This document shows, in pieces, positions 1-4,416 of a stretch of DNA of 5,969 nt (within the stretch, counting starts at the first letter, position 1; every line of letters starts with the position of its first letter). Origin of the DNA: JBGSLA01 sp965602785 (GTDB lineage Bacteria; Desulfobacterota; Desulfobaccia; Desulfobaccales; 0-14-0-80-60-11); contig CBFDAH010000177.1 in NCBI GenBank assembly GCA_965602785.1, forward strand, positions 1-5,969, in the 5' to 3' direction. Position numbers and translations under genes: made by a program. Under the pieces are notes generated by a model. It searched no databases, had not been told where the DNA came from, and saw only the letters and a list, made by a program, of their open reading frames with translations.

Positions 1-441
1 CATCCACTCCACGGCCCATTGACCCCCTTCCAGGCGCCTCAGACAGACCATGCCGCCCATCTTGAAATTAACAACATTTTTTTCCTTATCCCCGGTCAGG
101 AGCAGGGCAGCCAACCTGGCCAGATGAGGGAGATGTCCCACCAACATAATATCCTCATCCATGGTGGCAACTCGCTCCACCCAACTCTCAGGGTCATCAA
201 GAGGCGCCAAACCGGTGGTGTCCGAGACTCCGGTGGGCGGTTTTAGAGAACTGGCCAAAGTCTGCGCCGTGGTCGAAGCTCTGGCTTTGCCGCTGTGAAA
301 TATGTGGTTGACCGCCAAGTTAAATTTCCCCACAGTGTTTGCCACCCTTTGAATGTCTTGGCGGCCCTTTTCCGAAAGATCCCTGGCCGGATCTTCCTCT
401 TTGCTTTTGGCCTCGGCATGCTGAACCAGATAGACCAACAT
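1..441 (-). CDS. sixA: SixA-like phosphohistidine phosphatase (partial, 3' end beyond window)
   Basis: Reading leftward from the ATG at 441-439 gives 147 codons with no stop, so the gene continues past the window edge; SixA proteins are about 155-165 residues, so roughly 10-15 residues are probably missing. The product belongs to the histidine phosphatase (phosphoglycerate mutase-like) superfamily, whose SixA branch removes phosphate from phosphohistidine on phosphotransfer proteins in the cytoplasm. Visible motifs are LVQHAEA at residues 5-11 with the nucleophile His8, DLSEKGRQD (21-29), the Ser-Gly-Lys-Ala-Arg segment with Arg54, TTAQTLA (57-63), and VGHLPHLARL (101-110) with the second catalytic His103. 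Odd point: Gln7 replaces the Arg of the classical RHG motif. The start is well supported by AGGAGG six bases upstream (447-452 on the plus strand as cctcct). It is transcribed divergently from the merR operon. Family assignment is firm; the physiological partner is unknown. Confidence 0.88.
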   Translation of the reverse strand, partial: MLVYLVQHAEAKSKEEDPARDLSEKGRQDIQRVANTVGKFNLAVNHIFHSGKARASTTAQTLASSLKPPTGVSDTTGLAPLDDPESWVERVATMDEDIMLVGHLPHLARLAALLLTGDKEKNVVNFKMGGMVCLRRLEGGQWAVEWM

Positions 442-501
442 AGTAAACCTCCTGGGTAAGATTCATGGCAAAGTGGCTGCCGGCTATCTTAGTATAGGCT
501 T

Positions 502-507
502 ATTATA
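502..507 (-). promoter_or_regulatory. Candidate -10 box for sixA
   Basis: On the minus strand a perfect TATAAT lies 61 bases before the sixA start codon, in the AT-rich patch of this intergenic region. No good -35 sequence sits 16-18 bases upstream (the hexamer there is GGCCGA-like), so the promoter is either weak, activator-dependent or recognised by another sigma factor. A second TATACT lies about 10 bases further downstream and is an alternative. Confidence 0.3.
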
Positions 508-618
508 TCGGCAATTTTCCAGGCTCGGCCTTAATTCTTGAGTCGGTCCAATCGTAGCCCTAGAATCCGGCGCCGACTACTCCCGCCACTGCGTCCCCCG
601 CCGCCAGACCATCTCCCC

Positions 619-633
619 CTTTGCTCCGCAAAG
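619..633. repeat. Short palindrome CTTTGC-TCC-GCAAAG
   Basis: Six-base perfect arms (619-624 and 628-633) around a TCC loop, followed by AGAATAAT. The core GCTCCGCAAA matches the reverse complement of the loop region of the larger hairpin at 924-962, so it looks like a truncated relative whose left flank has been lost. No coding sequence covers it. Confidence 0.45.
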
Positions 634-652
634 AGAATAATGCTTTTCCAGT

Positions 653-691
653 GGGGGAAGGGCCAGGGACCAAAGCTCCCTGCCCTCCCCC
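653..691. repeat. GC-rich imperfect hairpin
   Basis: The arm 653-669 (starts GGGGGAAGGGCC) pairs with 677-691 (TCCCTGCCCTCCCCC) apart from two single-base bulges, enclosing a short loop. It is the first of three purine-rich/pyrimidine-rich hairpins in a row; the region has no credible reading frame. Confidence 0.5.
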
Positions 692-713
692 TGCTTGGGT
701 TGTTTTATTGGAC

Positions 714-759
714 TTGAGGGGAGGGCCGGGGGAGCGCAACTCCCCCGCCCTCCCCTCAA
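714..759. repeat. Long GC-rich hairpin, ~20-bp stem
   Basis: The arm 714-734 begins TTGAGGGGAGGG and pairs with 740-759 ending CCCTCCCCTCAA; the loop is CGCAA and there is one bulged C. One strand of the stem is almost all purine. There is no T-run after it on either strand, so it is not a standard intrinsic terminator; a REP-like element is more likely. Confidence 0.6.
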
Positions 760-782
760 ACTCCCCTCCCATCCCCCTTTAG

Positions 783-827
783 GGTGCCGGGAAAGGCGAG
801 GCCTTCGGCCCCGACTTTCCCGGCGCC
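783..827. repeat. Hairpin with nested stem (GGTGCCGGGAAAG / CTTTCCCGGCGCC)
   Basis: Thirteen-base outer arms at 783-795 and 815-827 pair fully with one T-G wobble. Inside, GGCC-TTC-GGCC (800-810) forms a second stem. The layered symmetry is typical of intergenic REP/BIME-type elements. No gene overlaps it. Confidence 0.6.
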
Positions 828-831
828 ACAA

Positions 832-855
832 CACCCCCCTAAGGAATTGGGGGTG
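832..855. repeat. Small inverted repeat CACCCCC / GGGGGTG
   Basis: Seven-base perfect arms at 832-838 and 849-855 around a ten-base AT-containing spacer. It directly follows the nested hairpin and seems part of the same repeat cluster. Confidence 0.4.
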
Positions 856-876
856 GGGGTAAGGGGCCACGACCCT

Positions 877-902
877 GGTAGCACGGGCTTCCAGCCCGTG
901 GG
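877..902 (+). repeat. 26-bp palindromic repeat, copy A (GTAGCACGGGC type)
   Basis: Contains CACGGGCT-TCC-AGCCCGTG (882-900), an eight-base perfect stem with a three-base loop, preceded by GGTAG. An identical 26-base copy in reverse orientation lies at 4110-4135. Identical short palindromes at distant intergenic sites mark a dispersed REP-like family. Confidence 0.8.
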
Positions 903-923
903 AACCCCTCTCCCCCGGTATGG

Positions 924-962
924 TTCGATTATGTCTTTTGCGGAGCTAAAGACATAATCGAA
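924..962. repeat. Perfect 15-bp inverted repeat with nested GC loop
   Basis: Arms TTCGATTATGTCTTT (924-938) and AAAGACATAATCGAA (948-962) are exact reverse complements around a nine-base loop. The loop can itself close by two G-C pairs (GC-GGA-GC) after one T-T mismatch. It lies 24 bases upstream of the putative operator of merR, outside the promoter proper. It is followed by A-rich DNA, not a T-run on the plus strand, so it is not a classical terminator. It could be an upstream insulating hairpin, a regulator site or a mobile short palindrome. Confidence 0.75.
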
Positions 963-985
963 TATTAAAAATTTAACAAAAAGTG

Positions 986-1024
986 TAAATTGTCACTTGA
1001 CACTTTATAAATATAGTTTATGAT
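986..1024 (+). promoter_or_regulatory. Promoter and probable autoregulatory operator of the merR operon
   Basis: A 22-base dyad spans 986-1007: TAAATTGTCA, then CT, then TGACACTTTA; nine of ten positions pair. It overlaps two possible promoters: TTGTCA (990-995) with TATAGT (1012-1017), and TTGACA (997-1002) with TATGAT (1019-1024), both with 16-base spacers. The first gives the more reasonable leader before the start codon at 1034. MerR-family proteins bind dyads within or over their own promoters, so autoregulation by the adjacent gene is the simplest reading. Because the dyad covers the -35 region and not the -10/-35 spacer, repression is more likely than the classical DNA-twisting activation. 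Confidence 0.6.
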
Positions 1025-1033
1025 TCAGGCCAG

Positions 1034-1795
1034 ATGTCCGGAAAACAGAGAAAAAGCCTGAAAAAAGGGACCATGCCCCAGAAGCCTCCCCAACCTGAAA
1101 AACCGGGACTCAGGATGAAGGAGCTGGTGGCCGCCACCGGCGTGGCCAAGTCCACCATACTCCATTACCTCAACGAGGGATTGCTGCCTCAGCCCGTGAA
1201 GACCAGCCGCAACATGGCCTATTACAGCCCGGCCACCGTGGCGCGCCTCAACTTCATCCGCCTGATGCAGGTGAAACATCGCCTGCCGCTGGCGGCAATT
1301 AAAAAGATCTGTACGGACCTGAAGGAGGCCTGGGAGGTGGTGCCTCTGGTTGAACTGAGCACGGCCATTTTCGGCAGACAGGATATTGAATTTCTGGATA
1401 AAAAAGCCTTCTGCGCGGCTACGGGTCTTCCGCCTGAGGAAGTGGCCAACCTGGAGTCAGTCGGTCTGCTCCGGCCGCTGGAAGAAGGGAGGTACGACAC
1501 CGAAGATCTCATCATCGGACGGGTATTGAAGCGGTGTCGGGAACTGGGGGTGGCCCTGGAAGGAGCGGCGTATTACCCCCGCCTGGCCCAAGAAATTGTC
1601 GACCATGAGATGGCGGTCCGGGACCGCCTGACGGAGGGACTGTCCCTGGAGGAAAATGCCGCCATAACCTTGGAGTTTACCAAGGCTGCCCGGGCGCTCC
1701 GGCCCTATATCATTGACCGGGTTTTCCAGCAGCGGGTGATGTCCCGCCGAAGCTTAGAGGATCGAGACCAAAATACTCTCAGGAGGAAAGAATAA
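1034..1795 (+). CDS. MerR-type transcriptional regulator with two tandem HTH domains
   Basis: A 253-residue cytoplasmic DNA-binding protein. Residues 26-94 form a MerR winged helix: LRMKELVAATGVAKSTILHY is the helix-turn-helix, LNEGLLPQP and the RNMAYYS wing follow, then the second helix pair with IRLMQVKHRLPLAAIKKI. Residues about 119-175 repeat the same layout (FLDKKAFCAATGLPPEEV, NLESVGLLRPL, GRYDTEDLIIGRVLKRCRELG), so this looks like a second, divergent MerR fold. The last 75 residues are helical and charged, with no recognisable metal or drug-binding domain; three cysteines (93, 127, 168) are scattered. Start: the ATG at 1034 has only a weak AGG upstream; the in-frame ATG at 1073 (Met14) has AAGGGA before it and still precedes the HTH, so it is a real alternative. 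The stop overlaps the next gene's start (TAATG), so the two are co-translated. It most likely controls its own operon through the dyad at 986-1007; the inducer is unknown. Confidence 0.88.
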   Translation: MSGKQRKSLKKGTMPQKPPQPEKPGLRMKELVAATGVAKSTILHYLNEGLLPQPVKTSRNMAYYSPATVARLNFIRLMQVKHRLPLAAIKKICTDLKEAWEVVPLVELSTAIFGRQDIEFLDKKAFCAATGLPPEEVANLESVGLLRPLEEGRYDTEDLIIGRVLKRCRELGVALEGAAYYPRLAQEIVDHEMAVRDRLTEGLSLEENAAITLEFTKAARALRPYIIDRVFQQRVMSRRSLEDRDQNTLRRKE

Positions 1796-2592
1796 TGGCT
1801 GATACGTATAAGGTTGTGGCTCTCAACGGTTCGCCCCACGAGGGCATGGGCAATACTTCGCAACTGCTGGCCATGCTCAAAGAACCCCTGGCTCAGGAGG
1901 GCTTGGCCCTGACGGAGATTTTTGTCTCCCAGCATCACATTGAGTACTGCACCGGCTGCGCCATGTGTTTGGATAAAGGCAGCTGCTGGATCAGAGACGA
2001 CTACAAGGGTCTGATAAAACAGGTTCTAGAGGCGGATGCCGTTATCCTGGCTTCTCCCGTATATTTTTTCAGCATCACCGCCCAGCTCAAGACCTTTATT
2101 GACCGATCCCTGGGCTACGGTCATCGCCCTCGGGGCGACTGGAAGCCCGGCTTGGTGGTGTGCTGCTCGGCAGGCTTTGGGGCAACCCCGGTGACCCAGT
2201 ATATGGGCCAGGTTTTACGGGTCTTTGGAGCCTTTCCTGTCGGTGATTTAACCGCCATTGGCGTAGGACCTGGCAGTTTTGTCGGGCGGGAGGCGGTGGT
2301 GGCCAGAGCCGGTGACTTGGCCCGGGATTTAGCCCGGGCGGTCAAGGAAGGCCGGCGTTACCCGGCCACGGATATGGACCTGGCCTTTTGGCATTTCATG
2401 GGCAATCTCATCAAGGAACACCAAGATTTTATGAAGGCTGATCACGAGCACTGGGAAAAACTGGGATTATATGACAGCTTTGATAAGTACGTGGGGCAGA
2501 CCCGCTCCCAGGTAACCTTTTCTCCGGAGCTGCATGAGCAGTGGCTGAAATCTATGATGGCCCGCCAGCAGGCCAAAACCGAGTCTCAATAA
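1795..2592 (+). CDS. NADPH-dependent FMN reductase-like iron-sulfur flavoprotein
   Basis: A 265-residue flavodoxin-fold protein. The FMN phosphate loop is LNGSPHEGMGNTSQLL (10-25), and ASPVYFFSITAQLKTFIDR (86-104) is the typical second flavin contact segment of the NADPH-dependent FMN reductase family. Between them YCTGCAMCLDKGSC has Cys52, 55, 58 and 64 in C-x2-C-x2-C-x5-C spacing, which fits the compact motif that binds a 4Fe-4S cluster in archaeal and bacterial Isf proteins; such proteins pass electrons between reduced ferredoxin or NAD(P)H and other acceptors, including oxygen species. A further CC pair (123-124) lies after the third strand. The C-terminal 75 residues (FWHFMGNLIKEHQDFMKADHEHW onward) form a charged helical extension beyond the core. 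AGGAGG at 1781-1786 sits eight bases before the start, inside merR, and the start overlaps the merR stop. The electron partner cannot be told from sequence; cluster binding is inferred from Cys spacing. Confidence 0.85.
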   Translation: MADTYKVVALNGSPHEGMGNTSQLLAMLKEPLAQEGLALTEIFVSQHHIEYCTGCAMCLDKGSCWIRDDYKGLIKQVLEADAVILASPVYFFSITAQLKTFIDRSLGYGHRPRGDWKPGLVVCCSAGFGATPVTQYMGQVLRVFGAFPVGDLTAIGVGPGSFVGREAVVARAGDLARDLARAVKEGRRYPATDMDLAFWHFMGNLIKEHQDFMKADHEHWEKLGLYDSFDKYVGQTRSQVTFSPELHEQWLKSMMARQQAKTESQ

Positions 2593-2610
2593 GACTTTTT
2601 GATTATTACC

Positions 2611-2634
2611 AAGTTGCCGTCCAAAAGGTAACTT
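2611..2634 (+). terminator. Weak hairpin downstream of the flavoprotein gene
   Basis: AAGTTGCC (2611-2618) pairs with GGTAACTT (2627-2634), eight pairs including one G-T wobble, 18 bases after the stop. No T-run follows directly, so it is at best a weak terminator; the palindrome cluster immediately after may finish the job. Confidence 0.25.
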
Positions 2635-2651
2635 CTTCAAGAAAAATGTAG

Positions 2652-2828
2652 GGGCGCAATTTATGGCGCCCTCAGGGCTTGATAAATCAAGCCCCTACAG
2701 GAGGGGGTTGGTAGAGGAGTGGTAGGGGCACGGCTTGCCGTGCCCAAGGGCGTGTAGGGGCGGGTTTCAAACCCGCACTAGGCTCCCCGGCCCGCCCCTC
2801 AAGATACTTTCAGGGCAGTCTCAATTTA
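2652..2828 (+). repeat. Composite palindromic repeat, copy 1 (~177 bp)
   Basis: A string of palindromes: GGGCGC...GCGCCC (degenerate, 2652-2671), GGGCTTGATAAATCAAGCCC (2675-2694), GGGCACGGCTTGCCGTGCCC (2726-2745) and GCGGGTTTCAAACCCGC (2760-2776). Three are led by GTAGGGGC, and the first pair as a unit is closed by GCCCCTAC. It aligns along its whole length with 4215-4390 in the same orientation, with identical blocks of 32 bases (2669-2700) and 61 bases (2716-2776). It lies between two convergent genes, where it may also act as a bidirectional transcription block. No reading frame of note covers it. Confidence 0.9.
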
Positions 2829-2955
2829 ATTGTGAAGCAGGCGGAGTCTCTGAAAGCTATATGATTAGGAGATAGGCCTGACTTTAGGGATTCCCTGCTG
2901 CTAGGATGCGCTACTCATACTGACAAGCTCCTTGAGGTCCCCATGCTCTCCTAAC

Positions 2956-4026
2956 TCAAGGGAGTGGGGTCTCTGTGTAAGCGATATTCGCCTCTGCGGA
3001 TTTATAGAGCGGCAAAGGCTTACCCTGGCGCACCTCTTCCACCCAATTGGGGTTGAGGAGTACAGACTTGGCGCTAAGGGCAATATCGGCGTCCCCCAAG
3101 GCATCTTCTGCGGTGGCCCGGTCATATATCTTCCCACAAATGAGGATGGGAAGCTTGGTCGCCTCCCGGGTGATCTGGGCCATGTTCTGCCCTGTACCAA
3201 AGGCTTTCTGCTTAAAGTCATACGTGGACACGGAAATGGCCTCGATGGGTTCCTGGGAGAGCAACGAGATGATCTCCTGGTATTCCTCTTTGGTACCGAA
3301 GAGGGACACCTCCATATCCACTATCCCCCAATCCGAAATTCTTACTATGAGGAAGCGATTGTCCGGGATCACCGGGGCCACCGCTTGAATAATTTCGTGC
3401 AGCAAGCGGTACCGATTGGCAACTGTGCCCCCGAACAGGTCCGTGCGGCGATTAGAATAAGATGAGAGGAATTCATTGATGAGGTAGCCGTGGGCGGCGT
3501 GAATTTCCACCCCGTCAAATCCGGCGGCCACGGCCCCCCGGGCGGTCTCTACGAAGCCGAGGATGACGTGCTCGATATCGAACTGGCTCATTTCGTCAGG
3601 CACGGGGTACGGTTGTCCAGTGAAAGGATTCGAATCCCGGGGCGCCAAAGGGCTGGGGGCAATTATCCTGCCGGCCGGGTTGACCTCCGGCCAGGCAATG
3701 CGGCCACAGTGAAACATTTGCATGATGGATACGGCGCCTGCGGCCCGCATAGCCTCCACCACAGGCCGCCAGGCCCTGATTTGCCTCTCGGTGACCAGCC
3801 GGGCCTGCCCGGGATAGCCCTGGGCGCTCTCGTAGTCAGTGACGATGGCTTCGGTGTAAATCAAGGCCGCGCCGTTTTGAGCCCGCCGGACCAGAAATTC
3901 AAATACATCCTGACGGGGTATGCTGTCTCCCGGCGAGGACATGCGGGTCATGGGTGCAACCCCCAACCGGTTCTTCAGCCGGAAATCCTTTAGGTGAAAG
4001 GGAGAAAAAATAACGTCTTTTTGCAT
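2956..4026 (-). CDS. Old Yellow Enzyme family NADH:flavin oxidoreductase (ene-reductase)
   Basis: A 356-residue FMN-dependent TIM-barrel enzyme, the normal length for a single-domain OYE. These reduce activated C=C bonds of enals, enones or nitro-compounds with NAD(P)H in the cytoplasm. Landmarks: LKNRLGVAPMTRMSS (17-31) with Thr27 at the flavin-tuning position; IMQMFHCGRIAWPE (101-114) with Gln103; GFDGVEIHAAHGYLINEFLS (169-188) with the substrate-anchoring His176 and His179 and the likely proton donor Tyr181; SNRRTDLFGG (191-200); Arg229 in VRIS; and the C-terminal phosphate site ICGKIYDRATAEDAL followed by LSAKSVLLNPNW. The C-terminal 4Fe-4S/NAD domain of dienoyl-CoA reductases is absent. 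The start at 4026 has AGGTG (4031-4035, complement) five bases upstream. It stands alone: palindromic repeats separate it from the TIR gene upstream, and it converges with the flavoprotein gene. The true substrate is unknown. Confidence 0.92.
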   Translation of the reverse strand: MQKDVIFSPFHLKDFRLKNRLGVAPMTRMSSPGDSIPRQDVFEFLVRRAQNGAALIYTEAIVTDYESAQGYPGQARLVTERQIRAWRPVVEAMRAAGAVSIMQMFHCGRIAWPEVNPAGRIIAPSPLAPRDSNPFTGQPYPVPDEMSQFDIEHVILGFVETARGAVAAGFDGVEIHAAHGYLINEFLSSYSNRRTDLFGGTVANRYRLLHEIIQAVAPVIPDNRFLIVRISDWGIVDMEVSLFGTKEEYQEIISLLSQEPIEAISVSTYDFKQKAFGTGQNMAQITREATKLPILICGKIYDRATAEDALGDADIALSAKSVLLNPNWVEEVRQGKPLPLYKSAEANIAYTETPLP

Positions 4027-4109
4027 GGCTCACCTGCGGCTTGGCGGCATCCCCGCCTGAGGCTAATAAGTTGTGATTGTGGCAAATAGTTTTTGGGGAG
4101 AGGGGGGGG

Positions 4110-4135
4110 CCCACGGGCTGGAAGCCCGTGCTACC
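4110..4135 (-). repeat. 26-bp palindromic repeat, copy B (inverted)
   Basis: Exact reverse complement of 877-902. The stem is CACGGGCT/AGCCCGTG with a GGA loop. It lies upstream of the OYE gene at the edge of the second repeat cluster, preceded by a G-run. Confidence 0.8.
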
Positions 4136-4144
4136 GGGTATCCC

Positions 4145-4160
4145 CAGGTGAGGACACCTG
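4145..4160. repeat. Small palindrome CAGGTG-AGGA-CACCTG
   Basis: Six-base perfect arms with a four-base loop, ten bases after the 26-bp palindrome. Its flank TGCCAC resembles the GTGGCAC lead seen on other short palindromes of this type, so it is probably one more member of the intergenic cluster. Confidence 0.5.
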
Positions 4161-4214
4161 TGCCACTGCCCCCTGCCTCCTCTCCCAAACCCTCTCCCCG
4201 CATCCCGCCCGAAA

Positions 4215-4390
4215 GGGCGCAATTCGTAGATCCCTCAGGGCTTGATAAATCAAGCCCCTACAGTGGGGTTGGGAGGGGAGTGGTAGGGGCACGGCTTGCC
4301 GTGCCCAAGGGCGTGTAGGGGCGGGTTTCAAACCCGCCCTAGGCTCCCCCGGCCCTCCCCTCAAAATACTTTCGCAATAGTCCCAATTTA
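4215..4390 (+). repeat. Composite palindromic repeat, copy 2 (~176 bp)
   Basis: Direct copy of 2652-2828. It holds GGGCTTGATAAATCAAGCCC (4238-4257), GGGCACGGCTTGCCGTGCCC (4287-4306) and a 21-base palindrome (4319-4339) with ten-base arms starting GGGCGGGTTT, which is complete here but decayed by two bases in copy 1. The first palindrome is instead decayed in this copy (GGGCGCAATT followed by CGTAGATCCC). Identical blocks are 4232-4263 and 4277-4337; both copies end in CAATTTA. It lies between the 3' end of the TIR-SUMF1 gene and the 5' end of the OYE gene. Confidence 0.9.
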
Positions 4391-4416
4391 ACCGCTTGCT
4401 AGGGGGAATGGCCTAA

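Noticed and set aside
577..870. Two minus-strand frames of 70 and 97 codons in the sixA-merR gap
   Set aside because: They run through the GC-rich hairpin cluster; their Gly/Pro/Arg-rich products mirror the palindromes, and neither has a ribosome binding site.
924..962. The 15-base hairpin as an intrinsic terminator
   Set aside because: No T-run follows the stem on either strand in the sense needed, and no gene ends nearby; it lies between two divergent genes.
2641..2776. Possible CRISPR array from the evenly spaced palindromes
   Set aside because: The repeat units differ in their inner sequence, spacing is irregular, there are no cas genes, and the whole block is duplicated elsewhere as one unit.
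2938..2970. Imperfect CCCCA...TGGGG hairpin over the stop codon of the OYE gene as its terminator
   Set aside because: The stem is bulged, overlaps coding sequence, and is not followed by a T-run on the minus strand; support is too weak to annotate.
3626..3637. GGATTCGAATCC, which resembles the T-arm of a tRNA
   Set aside because: It lies inside the OYE coding sequence (PRDSNPF), and no acceptor stem, D-arm or anticodon arm can be built around it.
3490..3993. A 167-codon plus-strand frame opposite the OYE gene
   Set aside because: It is the antisense shadow of a well-conserved enzyme; the minus-strand reading matches OYE motifs throughout, the plus-strand product matches nothing.
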